Part shown: in pieces, positions 1 to 6,905 of the stretch
Layout of the letters: each line of letters opens with the position of its first letter
Numbering within the stretch: position 1 is the stretch's first letter
Source of the DNA: Rhodospirillaceae bacterium
GTDB lineage: Bacteria; Pseudomonadota; Alphaproteobacteria; MPNO01; UBA2964
Assembly (NCBI GenBank): GCA_002712335.1
Contig: PATI01000012.1
Span: 1 to 11,923 of the forward strand
Reading direction: 5' to 3'
DNA length: 11,923 nucleotides
Made by a program: the position numbers and the translations under genes
The notes under the pieces: model-generated
Databases searched by the model: none
What the model saw: only the letters and a program-made list of their open reading frames with translations
What the model was told of the DNA's origin: nothing

Positions 1-789
1 CAGAAGTGCGGCCCAAATAAGTCGCGTGAAGTTGAAAGGCAAAACCACCGTTGCATCGGCCATAGACATCGACCGGTTAAAAGCCCTTTGAATAACGGTT
101 CCTAGATAGCCCAGAAGTATCAACCAAAAAACTTCCTGCCAGTTTGGTTTTACCCAAACGACGATGGCTGGAATCAAACCTAAAACTGTATGAGATATAA
201 AAAGCCAGGCCGCAATTGTGTCAGATGAATCAGTTTTTAAAAGACTCTTAATCATCATTGCCACCGTAGACCCGGCAAGAACTGACCCCAGTGCTAATAG
301 AAGTCCGGGATTAAAACCTGCCAAACCCGGTCGAATAACAATCAATGCACCGCAAAACCCAACCAAAGTTGCTAACCATTGCCAAACACTGGTTTTTTCA
401 CCAAAAAATAATACGGCTAAAATTGCTGCAATAATTGGCATCAGGAAGGTAATTGCAGAAACATCAGCGACTGGTGCCAACGCCAACGACCCAAACAAAA
501 ACCAAACGTTAGCGGCGGAAAATAAACCCCGGATAGCATGCATCCCAAAATGAGACGTTCGCATAGCCCTTAAACCGACGCTATAAAGCCAAGGCAGCAT
601 AAAAACCAGTGCAAATACATTTCTGCCGAGAGCAATCTCAAAAACCGGCAATCGATGGGTAAGATGGTGAACAATGGCAATAGACGCAGCATAAGCAAAG
701 GCGCTTAGGCACATCCACCATGCAGCCCGAATTGCTATGGGCAGAGTTTCAAACCGTCTGTAGATAAAAGTAAAATATCTCATCGGCAT
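1..789 (-). CDS. EamA/DMT-family drug/metabolite transporter, partial (C-terminus beyond left edge)
   Basis: An open frame with no stop runs from about base 789 to the left edge (263 codons in the window). It encodes an almost wholly hydrophobic protein with the look of a ten-helix EamA transporter. The first repeat is complete and carries typical EamA sequence: ALAPVADVSAITFLMPI, then LFFGEKTS, then a helix ending in VIRPG. The second repeat ends with DATVVLPFNFTRLIWAALL at the window edge. Members are usually near 300 residues, so roughly 30-40 residues are missing. The start is ATG at 789 or 783 (MPMRYF); an in-frame stop lies just upstream and neither start has a clear ribosome binding site. 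The gene lies 40 bases after gloA on the same strand and is possibly co-transcribed. It is an inner-membrane exporter or permease of small metabolites. The substrate cannot be predicted. Confidence 0.9.
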   Translation of the reverse strand, partial: MPMRYFTFIYRRFETLPIAIRAAWWMCLSAFAYAASIAIVHHLTHRLPVFEIALGRNVFALVFMLPWLYSVGLRAMRTSHFGMHAIRGLFSAANVWFLFGSLALAPVADVSAITFLMPIIAAILAVLFFGEKTSVWQWLATLVGFCGALIVIRPGLAGFNPGLLLALGSVLAGSTVAMMIKSLLKTDSSDTIAAWLFISHTVLGLIPAIVVWVKPNWQEVFWLILLGYLGTVIQRAFNRSMSMADATVVLPFNFTRLIWAALL

Positions 790-829
790 TAAAATAATTT
801 TTTTTCAATTTGATAACAAATGTACCGTG

Positions 830-1270
830 TTACCATTCCCCATTATTCAACATTGAAAGCCAGGGTTCTGCCGGCGGAAGGGCGTCGCCACGCTGAAGTA
901 ATTCGACTGAAATGCCATCAGGAGATCGAACAAAGGCCATACGTCCATCCCTAGGTGGCCGACAAATGGTAACCCCGCCATCAAGTAGGCGTTTGCATAT
1001 CACGTAAATGTCATTGACGCGATATGCTAAGTGGCCAAAATTCCTTCCCCCTTCATATTCCTCACGATCCCAATTATAGGTCAGCTCGACAGTCGGCCGT
1101 CTCGTTTGGCTTGCGACCTCGGCATCATCCGGTGCAGCAAGGAAAATTAGACTATATCGACCCTTCTCGCTATCTTTACGGCTGACTTCGATCAGACCTA
1201 AAAGATTACAATAAAAATTTAAAGACTCATCGATATCCCTTATGCGCACCATAGTATGCAGATATTCCAT
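830..1270 (-). CDS. gloA: Lactoylglutathione lyase (glyoxalase I, VOC family)
   Basis: This 146-residue cytosolic enzyme matches the family of metal-dependent glyoxalase I, which converts the methylglyoxal-glutathione hemithioacetal to S-lactoylglutathione. The two vicinal-oxygen-chelate modules are visible: LHTMVRIRDIDESLNFY near the N-terminus with VELTYNW around residue 61, then FGHLAYRV around 79 and FVRSPDGISVELLQ around 113. The four metal ligands of the family are present as His5, Glu62, His80 and Glu123. The C-terminal tail (LPPAEPW...NNGEW) extends beyond E. coli GloA and resembles alphaproteobacterial homologues. The ATG has a good AAGGA ribosome binding site five bases upstream. 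It sits between the MFS and EamA genes on the same strand. A VOC dioxygenase is a less likely alternative, because the glyoxalase signature ELTYNW is intact. Confidence 0.88.
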   Translation of the reverse strand: MEYLHTMVRIRDIDESLNFYCNLLGLIEVSRKDSEKGRYSLIFLAAPDDAEVASQTRRPTVELTYNWDREEYEGGRNFGHLAYRVNDIYVICKRLLDGGVTICRPPRDGRMAFVRSPDGISVELLQRGDALPPAEPWLSMLNNGEW

Positions 1271-1359
1271 TTATTTCCTTTCCATAATTTAATTTTACCC
1301 CTTGAGAGGTATCCTCGATATCCCTTGAAATCCCTAAAACGCTCTAACTATTGATTAAT

Positions 1360-2634
1360 TTATCTGCTAGCTACATTTTGTTCCTCTTCAGATGCAGCAC
1401 TTTTAATATCTTCTTTTTTTGAGAAAACAAATAGGGCCACTATAGCAGAAACCCCAACCCCAGCTAATATAGGCCAAGCAAAACCCCAAAGACCCGACAA
1501 ACCACCGATGACCAACGCACCAAAAGCTGGACCTGAACGGTTTAATAAACCCCATAGCGACATGACACGTCCCCGCAAATCTCCACGCACTGTGCTTTGA
1601 ACAGTGACCTGACCGGCAATATTAACGCCCACTTGAGAGATACTAAGAAGGATCATACAAAAAACTGCAAACCAGAAATTCGCTGTCAATACAAAGAACG
1701 TTAACGAAATCAAAGTGCCGAACACAAAGATAAAATACGAATTAAGTATTTGATTGCTTCGCCTTAAACTTCCGACCAAAAGCGAAGCCACCATCGCACC
1801 TACACCTGCGGCAGACACTAAAATTGGTACACCCTCCTTCGGGTCATGCCCGAATAGTGTTTCCGACATTCCAGGGAGTAATTCCATGTATGCACGCAGC
1901 AAAAGTGATGCAAATACCATATTGAGAAATAAATACTTGATAACTGGATGCCCAGTCGCATATTTCAGGCCTTCCACAAGATGGCTTCGCATCGAGCGAC
2001 CTTTCTCGGCTTTACGATCAGGATTCACTATCCTGACCCAGAAAAGTGCAACCGAAAAAATTAAATTAGCCACAGCACTTACAGCAAAAACTGCGCCCAC
2101 ACCCCAGACCGCCAATATCGGGGCGACCAACGCTGGGCCGACAGTTCTTCCTAAATTAAAAAGAATTGAATGGGTTGCAATTGCAGCTGATAGATCCCTC
2201 TTGGGCACAAGGTTAGGTGCCAGGGACATACGCACAGGCGTCCAAAAACCAGCACAAAAGCCGTGCAGCAGTGCAAACCCCAATAATAACCAAATATTAA
2301 TCAAGCCACCAAGCGTCAAGAATGCTAGAACGCCTGTTACAGCCATCATCGCAGCTTGAACAAAACGTGCCATTAAAAGCCTATCATGACGATCCGCTAA
2401 TGCCCCCGCAATTGGCGAAATAAAAATTCCCGGCCCTGCCTCCGCCATAGCAATAACGCCTAACCAAAAGCCCGACTTGGTGAGCTCCCATGCCAATACA
2501 GCCAAACCTATACGGTAAAACCAGACCCCGGCTCCCGCCAACCAGCCTGCACCTTCAACGATAACAAAATCCCGATGCTGTAAAGCCCGAAAAATACTTT
2601 TGCTCATCAACCCGACTAGTAGACGTCGAAACAT
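1360..2634 (-). CDS. MFS transporter, EntS-like (MFS_3) exporter
   Basis: A 424-residue polytopic membrane protein with about twelve hydrophobic segments. The major-facilitator motif A appears after the second helix as GALADRHDR (residues 77-85). The N-terminal sequence FRALQHRDFVIVEGAGWLAGAGVWFYRIGLAVLAWELT is typical of the EntS/MFS_3 group, which exports siderophores, macrolides or other small molecules. The frame is open up to 2799, but that would run 81 bases into the divergent gmhB gene. The ATG at 2634 is preceded by AGAAGGA and gives the usual family length; ATG at 2607 has no good site. The C-terminus is a short charged cytosolic tail rich in Lys, Glu and Ser. gloA follows 89 bases downstream. 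The family call is firm; the substrate is unknown. Confidence 0.88.
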   Translation of the reverse strand: MFRRLLVGLMSKSIFRALQHRDFVIVEGAGWLAGAGVWFYRIGLAVLAWELTKSGFWLGVIAMAEAGPGIFISPIAGALADRHDRLLMARFVQAAMMAVTGVLAFLTLGGLINIWLLLGFALLHGFCAGFWTPVRMSLAPNLVPKRDLSAAIATHSILFNLGRTVGPALVAPILAVWGVGAVFAVSAVANLIFSVALFWVRIVNPDRKAEKGRSMRSHLVEGLKYATGHPVIKYLFLNMVFASLLLRAYMELLPGMSETLFGHDPKEGVPILVSAAGVGAMVASLLVGSLRRSNQILNSYFIFVFGTLISLTFFVLTANFWFAVFCMILLSISQVGVNIAGQVTVQSTVRGDLRGRVMSLWGLLNRSGPAFGALVIGGLSGLWGFAWPILAGVGVSAIVALFVFSKKEDIKSAASEEEQNVASR

Positions 2635-2718
2635 AAAGATTCTATTCCTTCTCGAGGTTAAGTACTGTGATATAGAATATAACGGTCCATTTATTGTAGA
2701 TAGAGTGGAGCCAAAGTT
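2635..2718. promoter_or_regulatory. Divergent promoter region between MFS exporter and gmhB
   Basis: This 84-base AT-rich gap separates two divergent starts and must hold both promoters unless they lie inside the genes. For gmhB, an extended -10 (TGATATAGA at 2668-2676) is the best candidate; no strong -35 is seen. No clear operator palindrome is visible. Confidence 0.35.
2707..2710 (+). promoter_or_regulatory. Ribosome binding site of gmhB, favours TTG start
   Basis: GGAG lies eight bases before the TTG at 2719 but fourteen bases before the in-frame ATG at 2725. The spacing favours TTG initiation. The two choices differ by only two residues. Confidence 0.45.
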
Positions 2719-3237
2719 TTGGGAATGAAGAGCAAACTGAGGAAAGCAGTGTTTTTTGACCGGGATGGTACCCTTAACGTGGATCATGGTTATGTTCACG
2801 ACTGGGATAATTTTGCATGGATTCCTGGTGCACAGGACGCAATTAAGTTAGCCAACCATCATAACTATCTTGTTTTCGTTGTTACAAACCAATCGGGTAT
2901 TGGTAGAGGATATTTTAGTGCGGATGATGTTAGAAAATTGCACATACAAATGAACCATGACCTGAAAAGAATTGGGGCTCACATCGATGCTTTCGAATTT
3001 TGTCCGCATCATCCGGATGCAACACTTCCCGAATACAAAAAAGACAGCAACTATCGCAAGCCCGCCGCGGGCATGCTAACAAAACTTATTAATAACTGGC
3101 AGATTGATACTGATCACAGTTTCTTGATCGGTGACAAAGAGAGCGATGTTGTTGCCGCAAAAAATGCAAATATAAGCGGCTACCTTTTCACAGGGGCAAA
3201 CCTATACGAATGTTTATCCCAGCACCTTAATTCTTAG
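2719..3237 (+). CDS. gmhB: D-glycero-D-manno-heptose 1,7-bisphosphate 7-phosphatase (HAD-IIIA), zinc-loop variant
   Basis: A 172-residue HAD-superfamily phosphatase of the GmhB/histidinol-phosphatase type. It has the nucleophile motif FFDRDGTLN (Asp14, Asp16), motif II TNQSGIGRG (Thr56-Gly64), the RKP lysine (Lys114) and the Mg-binding GDKESD (Asp139, Asp143). GmhB removes the 7-phosphate from heptose bisphosphate on the way to ADP-heptose for LPS inner core, in the cytosol. The zinc loop is incomplete: CPHH (Cys95, His97) is kept, but the downstream Cys-x-Cys of E. coli GmhB is Ser110-Asn-Tyr112. Similar Cys-less loops occur in some alphaproteobacterial homologues as I recall. The start is TTG 2719 or ATG 2725. 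It diverges from the MFS gene and converges on the GST gene. An FkbM methyltransferase nearby fits a surface-polysaccharide setting, but no other heptose gene is present. A sugar-bisphosphatase with another substrate remains possible. Confidence 0.85.
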   Translation: MGMKSKLRKAVFFDRDGTLNVDHGYVHDWDNFAWIPGAQDAIKLANHHNYLVFVVTNQSGIGRGYFSADDVRKLHIQMNHDLKRIGAHIDAFEFCPHHPDATLPEYKKDSNYRKPAAGMLTKLINNWQIDTDHSFLIGDKESDVVAAKNANISGYLFTGANLYECLSQHLNS

Positions 3238-3280
3238 AATTTCTAAAAACTAAACCCAAATAAAAATAAAACTAGAGCTT

Positions 3281-3937
3281 TTAAGTTAAACCATTGAATT
3301 GCTTTTGAACTTCTTTTTCGAAAGCTAATAATTTTTGTACACTTGGCCTATTTTCCATTCGATTAAAGTGTGATTGGCAATTTGGAAAATTTGAAAGATT
3401 TAGACTGAATTGTCTTGCCCTTCGAAAACACCAGTAAAAATTAGTATCTGGTGCCGTCATTCTACCAAAGAAATATTCTTTCCCATCCAGGAGGTTTTCT
3501 GCAATAGAAAAACACTCGTAGACATGCTCCGAAGCGTGTTTTCGAATATTTTCCTCTGTTCCTTCGATATCACATACTTTTATAGGCCCGTTTATAATAC
3601 GCAGGTAGGGATGAATGCCGGACGAACACCAAGAGACCAGTGAAATAGCCTGTAATAGGTCCCAAGGATCTTGAGGTAATAATTTTGCCTCAGGAAATGT
3701 ATTCGCAATCCACTGTTGAATAGCAACGTTTTCGCTTAGTTGCGTTCCGTCAACAACGAGCAATGGAACCTTATGCTTAGGATTGATTGATAAATATTCT
3801 GAAGACATGTTCTCTTTTTCAGAAAAATTTAATGTAATTACTTCAAAATCCGCACCAGCTTCAGTAAGTGTAATATAAGGGGCTAAAGCACAAGTAATGG
3901 GTGCATAGTAAAGCTGAATTTTTATATTTACTTTCAC
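3281..3937 (-). CDS. Glutathione S-transferase, beta-class-like
   Basis: A 218-residue cytosolic GST-fold protein. The thioredoxin-like N-terminal domain (about residues 5-85) shows LYYAPITCALAPYITLTEAG with Cys16 where bacterial beta-class GSTs carry their catalytic cysteine. It also has INPKHKVPLLVVDG with the cis-proline Pro58, and the glutathione-binding turn SENVAIQQWIA (Ser69-Glu70-Asn71). The rest is an all-helical C-terminal domain that matches family expectations less clearly. The start is GTG at 3937, with only a weak purine-rich upstream site; no in-frame ATG is nearby. It lies 47 bases downstream of the FkbM methyltransferase on the same strand and may be co-transcribed. The exact reaction (conjugation, reduction or isomerisation) is not readable. 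Its 3' end faces gmhB with a 43-base gap that holds no clear terminator hairpin. Confidence 0.85.
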   Translation of the reverse strand: MKVNIKIQLYYAPITCALAPYITLTEAGADFEVITLNFSEKENMSSEYLSINPKHKVPLLVVDGTQLSENVAIQQWIANTFPEAKLLPQDPWDLLQAISLVSWCSSGIHPYLRIINGPIKVCDIEGTEENIRKHASEHVYECFSIAENLLDGKEYFFGRMTAPDTNFYWCFRRARQFSLNLSNFPNCQSHFNRMENRPSVQKLLAFEKEVQKQFNGLT

Positions 3938-3984
3938 AATTTCATCTTCTTAGAATAAATAAAAACCTTGAAACGTCGGACTAT

Positions 3985-4743
3985 CTATCTAGGAATAAAG
4001 ATAAAATTTTTGACATAATTGCCAAATTGTCCTTGCTTCGCGTTAATTTGATGCTCATCAACCAGAAACTGGTTTTTATTACGTAACACCCCATCAATCA
4101 ATGCAAACCCGTCGTATCCAAGAGTCTCCATCATATCAAAAACGTTATTGACCCCTTCACCCGCATGTGAGAATTCATTTTCAACAAATAGGTTTGGGCG
4201 ATCTCGTGATAAGGTTTCTTTTGCCCCTTCAAGAACAGACATTTCATGCCCTTCAACGTCAATTTTTATGAAGCCTATATCACGTATTCCAAGATCATCA
4301 ATCCTACTCCCTGGCACTTTCAGCTGGTACCCATCCTCATGTTCAATACTCGCGCCGTTATTAGACCAGCCCTTGCGGCCCTTAGGAATTACCAAGTCTA
4401 CCTCACCTGTGGCGTTAGATAACGCCATCTGGTTAATAGTGACATTTTGATCGGCGACATAATTCAGGATTCTTAGTGGAATTGGATTAGGTTCAAATGC
4501 ATAGACATGTGGCGAGTAACGGGACAGAAAATAGGTAAAAAGACCAAGGTTTGCCCCAACATCCAAACAGATTCTTTTAGGATCAACTAAAAATTTAAGA
4601 AGCCCCATCTCTGGGTCGATTGTTTTCAAGTATTTATATGATCGATATCGATAATACCCACGAAAGGGAACCCATCTGAACTTAATATCAAGGCGAATAT
4701 CGTTCAAATAATCACGCAAATTTTCTTTAGGAAGCTTGATCAT
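3985..4743 (-). CDS. FkbM family SAM-dependent methyltransferase
   Basis: A 252-residue class I methyltransferase of the FkbM family. The SAM-binding motif I is CLDVGANLGLFTYFLSR (Asp61-Val-Gly-Ala-Asn), followed by the acidic ribose-binding strand end YAFEPNP (Glu84). The family hallmark FIKIDVEGHEMSVLEGAKETL spans residues 158-178. About 55 N-terminal residues rich in Tyr, Arg and Lys precede the fold. FkbM proteins O-methylate sugars or other small molecules and are frequent in polysaccharide and lipopolysaccharide gene sets. The acceptor here cannot be predicted. The ATG at 4743 has a poor ribosome binding site, but no better internal start is seen. The GST gene follows after 47 bases. 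The gene diverges from ppiC across a 167-base AT-rich region. Confidence 0.88.
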   Translation of the reverse strand: MIKLPKENLRDYLNDIRLDIKFRWVPFRGYYRYRSYKYLKTIDPEMGLLKFLVDPKRICLDVGANLGLFTYFLSRYSPHVYAFEPNPIPLRILNYVADQNVTINQMALSNATGEVDLVIPKGRKGWSNNGASIEHEDGYQLKVPGSRIDDLGIRDIGFIKIDVEGHEMSVLEGAKETLSRDRPNLFVENEFSHAGEGVNNVFDMMETLGYDGFALIDGVLRNKNQFLVDEHQINAKQGQFGNYVKNFIFIPR

Positions 4744-4910
4744 GGAACTAAACTTTTACAATACCCTTAAATCTGACGTTATAACAAAAACTAGTTTTAG
4801 ATAAGTGGGGTTAAATAACTCTTATTGTCTATCCACTGTTGAACCTTATACACTAACAAGCTATCAACATCATTTTAAATTTATAAAGTATAGACTTTTG
4901 GAGTTTGACA
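4744..4910. promoter_or_regulatory. Divergent intergenic region with candidate ppiC promoter
   Basis: An AT-rich gap between the FkbM methyltransferase and ppiC. A candidate sigma70-type promoter facing ppiC is TTGAAC at 4839-4844 and TATCAA at 4862-4867, with a 17-base spacer. The match is only moderate. Nothing else recognisable is seen. Confidence 0.35.
4900..4903 (+). promoter_or_regulatory. Ribosome binding site of ppiC, decides the ATG start
   Basis: GGAG is seven bases before the ATG at 4911 and only one base before an in-frame TTG at 4905. It therefore supports ATG 4911 as the start. Confidence 0.7.
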
Positions 4911-5192
4911 ATGACCCAAGCCGAAGCAAGACATATTCTAGTTGATACCGAGGAACTTTGCGAAGACCTGAAAAGTAAAATTGCGGGGGGGGCAGACTTT
5001 GCCAAGCTAGCTAAGGAACATTCCTCCTGCCCATCAGGAGCGAACGGCGGCGACCTTGGTTCCTTCGGCCCTGGTCAAATGGTGCCCGAATTTGACAAAG
5101 TCGTTTTTAGTGCGCCAGTTAATGAGGTGCAGGGGCCAGTTAAAACACAGTTCGGATACCATCTACTCGAAGTAACCAGTCGATCAGATTAA
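4911..5192 (+). CDS. ppiC: Parvulin-type peptidyl-prolyl cis-trans isomerase, single domain
   Basis: From the ATG at 4911 the product is 93 residues, the length of E. coli PpiC (Par10), and consists of one parvulin domain without a signal peptide. It is therefore cytosolic. The active-site residues of the family are at the same positions: His8 in ARHILV, Cys40 in SCPSG, Met57 and Phe61 in QMVPEFDK, and His84 in FGYHLLEV. It catalyses cis-trans isomerisation of peptide bonds before proline and may assist protein folding. An alternative TTG start two codons earlier is disfavoured by the GGAG spacing. A run of eight G at 4985-4992 lies in the coding region (codons for Ala-Gly-Gly-Ala). Its 3' end faces the HpaB-like gene with a 24-base gap and no visible terminator. 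Confidence 0.93.
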   Translation: MTQAEARHILVDTEELCEDLKSKIAGGADFAKLAKEHSSCPSGANGGDLGSFGPGQMVPEFDKVVFSAPVNEVQGPVKTQFGYHLLEVTSRSD

Positions 5193-5216
5193 TCCATTTG
5201 GGTTTTAATCATTATT

Positions 5217-6671
5217 TCATTTAGAGTGATTATACCCCGCCATTAGATCATCAACGACTTTGTCTAAGGCGTCCCATCCAGCGAGTTGATAGCTGTAAAG
5301 GTCCATTACAAAGCCGGGGCCGGCGTAAAATTTTTCATAGAGCATATGCCTCCCGGCGAACTCCGTCCCCAAGATATCCCAAGCCAGACGAATTAATTTC
5401 ATTCGTTCCTTGGCATCTTGGTCGGGTAAAGACCAATAAGTCTGGAACTTTTTATATATTTCCGGGTCATCCATCACCGATGAGTCGGCTGGCATTTGGA
5501 TAGGGCCACCACCCATTAATTCCCGGACTACATCACAGATTTTAGAATGATTGTTTGAACACCAATGTAATGCTGCGTACATAAACCGCCTGTTAACGGT
5601 TACAAAACCTCCCGGCATTTCTTCACAGTCAAAAATTTGACCTCTTACCATTCCCTCCAATGAAGCTAGTTGTGCTGCGAGTTTACCCAAAGTGCTTTTA
5701 ACTGCAGGAATGGAACCCGCTTTATTAGACTCTGTTAACTTGTGTGCAATGCCCACAATTAGACGTAATTTTTCGACAAACCTTATATTAGCCTGATGGT
5801 TAGCCAGGGAATGACCGGGTGTACGAAAATAAATTTCACGCGTCATCTCGACATTATTATGTAAAAATACGCGTTCCCAAGGGATTTTGACATTCTCAAA
5901 TAGAATAGCTGCATCAGTCTCATCATATCGCGCTGACAGGGGAGCATCAAACTCACGACCTGACGATAATTCATATGGTTTACGCGACCAAATAGACACA
6001 CCTTCCATGTTTAGCGGCACAGCACAGGTAATTGTCTCCGACTCCTGACCGGGAGGTACGGGTTGCAAGTTACCAACCCAAGTCTCATGACAATAAACCG
6101 AGCCAGTACCGATCATTTTCAATCCGTTGATCGTAACGCCCTCATCATCTTCACCAACCACGCGTAATGTAGGAGAAACAATCCCTGCAACGTCCATTTC
6201 ATCCCCGGCACGGCGAGAACCTTGAGGGTTGGTTACGGCATGCGACATATAGAGGTCCTCCCGACGCGCTTTCCTGTAATACGATTGAAGCAGGTCACCA
6301 GTGCCCTGTCTCAATTCGTTAAAGAGTTTTGGCTGGGTGGCAAGACCCGAGAGATAACTCGGAAAATTATCTGGAGAGCGCCCCATGAAACCCTGCGTCC
6401 AAGAGGCTATACGACGATGCGTTTCATAACGCCGTTCCAGATCTTCCCTCGACTTTGGCTGCAAATAATAAGTGGAGAATTCCTCTCCGCCCTCTTCGCT
6501 AACCATCACATCACGATTTTCGGTTTCAGCCTTGCGTTCATATATGCTCGCTATCGTCTCTGCGCCCTTAGAAAAAGCCGGATGGATTGTAACATCCTTC
6601 ACGAGTTCTTTCCCAATATAAACCCGACGACCATCGCGGATGCTTTCGAGATATTGATTTCCGGTTAACAT
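5217..6671 (-). CDS. HpaB-family FADH2-dependent monooxygenase (4-hydroxyphenylacetate 3-hydroxylase-like oxygenase component)
   Basis: A 484-residue protein that aligns by eye with HpaB along its length. The N-terminal part has TGNQYLESIRDGRRVYI and KDVTIHPAF. The middle part has FMGRSPDN (Arg98) and the SHAVTNP loop (His144), equivalent to the substrate-binding Arg and His of HpaB. A flavin-domain stretch PLSARYDETDAAILFENVKIPWE follows around residues 244-266. The C-terminal part has WDILGTEFAGRHMLYEKFYAG around 431-451. HpaB, PvcC and chlorophenol monooxygenases use FADH2 from a partner reductase to hydroxylate phenols in the cytosol. The position of the HpaB active-site Tyr (E. coli Tyr117) is Asn102 here, so the substrate may differ. 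The frame is open to 6725, but GAGGA seven bases before the ATG at 6671 supports this start. No flavin reductase gene is nearby. The family is firm, the substrate unknown. Confidence 0.88.
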   Translation of the reverse strand: MLTGNQYLESIRDGRRVYIGKELVKDVTIHPAFSKGAETIASIYERKAETENRDVMVSEEGGEEFSTYYLQPKSREDLERRYETHRRIASWTQGFMGRSPDNFPSYLSGLATQPKLFNELRQGTGDLLQSYYRKARREDLYMSHAVTNPQGSRRAGDEMDVAGIVSPTLRVVGEDDEGVTINGLKMIGTGSVYCHETWVGNLQPVPPGQESETITCAVPLNMEGVSIWSRKPYELSSGREFDAPLSARYDETDAAILFENVKIPWERVFLHNNVEMTREIYFRTPGHSLANHQANIRFVEKLRLIVGIAHKLTESNKAGSIPAVKSTLGKLAAQLASLEGMVRGQIFDCEEMPGGFVTVNRRFMYAALHWCSNNHSKICDVVRELMGGGPIQMPADSSVMDDPEIYKKFQTYWSLPDQDAKERMKLIRLAWDILGTEFAGRHMLYEKFYAGPGFVMDLYSYQLAGWDALDKVVDDLMAGYNHSK

Positions 6672-6678
6672 CTTTATT

Positions 6679-6683
6679 TCCTC
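6679..6683 (-). promoter_or_regulatory. Ribosome binding site deciding the HpaB-like start
   Basis: GAGGA on the minus strand lies seven bases before the ATG at 6671. The longer frame beginning at 6725 has no comparable site and would add a non-homologous leader. Confidence 0.7.
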
Positions 6684-6803
6684 ACACTTTAACCAAGACA
6701 AATTTATTAAAAGCTTTACTATCAATCATAAATGTAAATCAGGTTGCAAACTAACTTATAGAAAGTGATCCGAAGGGGCAATTTAGTAAGAAGAGTTCAA
6801 GAA
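6684..6803. promoter_or_regulatory. Divergent intergenic region between HpaB-like and MmgE/PrpD genes
   Basis: An AT-rich non-coding stretch that should hold promoters for the HpaB-like gene (leftward) and for the small ORF plus MmgE/PrpD gene (rightward). I see no promoter with two good hexamers and no clear operator palindrome. Confidence 0.3.
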
Positions 6804-6905
6804 ATGCATCTTTTTAAAAAGAAAATTACAAACCAACAGCATTTTTTAATGGACGCCGAGAACAGTAAAACTCCAGTTAATCCATGGCAAGGAACAACTA
6901 AATGA
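6804..6905 (+). CDS. Possible 33-aa small ORF overlapping the MmgE/PrpD start (ATGA)
   Basis: ATG at 6804 opens a 33-codon frame ending in TGA at 6903-6905, so the stop overlaps the ATG of the MmgE/PrpD gene in an ATGA arrangement typical of translational coupling. The peptide is basic at the start (MHLFKKK), then polar, and ends in VNPWQGTTK; it is not hydrophobic and shows no known motif. A weak purine-rich site (AAGAAGAG) lies upstream. An in-frame ATG at codon 16 could start an 18-residue version. It could be a leader peptide, a small protein or chance. I do not recognise it. Confidence 0.3.
   Translation: MHLFKKKITNQQHFLMDAENSKTPVNPWQGTTK

Noticed and set aside
218..553. Plus-strand open frame of 111 codons
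   Set aside because: Lies antisense to the EamA transporter, whose minus-strand product shows clear family motifs; the plus product is low-complexity and unlike any protein.
1303..1325. Small inverted repeats GAGG-TAT-CCTC and TATC-CTC-GATA between the MFS and gloA genes
   Set aside because: Four-base stems, mutually exclusive and without a T-run; likely chance.
1754..2359. Plus-strand open frame of 201 codons
   Set aside because: Antisense shadow of the MFS transporter; composition rich in Ala, Pro, Thr with no motif.
2635..2799. Longer N-terminus for the MFS transporter
   Set aside because: The extra 55 residues are not transporter-like, would overlap divergent gmhB by 81 bases, and the ATG at 2634 has its own ribosome binding site and gives normal family length.
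3225..3245. Near-palindrome AATTCTTAGAATT at the gmhB stop as a terminator
   Set aside because: The stem is short and all AT except one pair per arm, and no T-run follows directly; not convincing as an intrinsic terminator.
6222..6668. Plus-strand open frame of 148 codons
   Set aside because: Antisense to the HpaB-like gene, which is well supported along its whole length.
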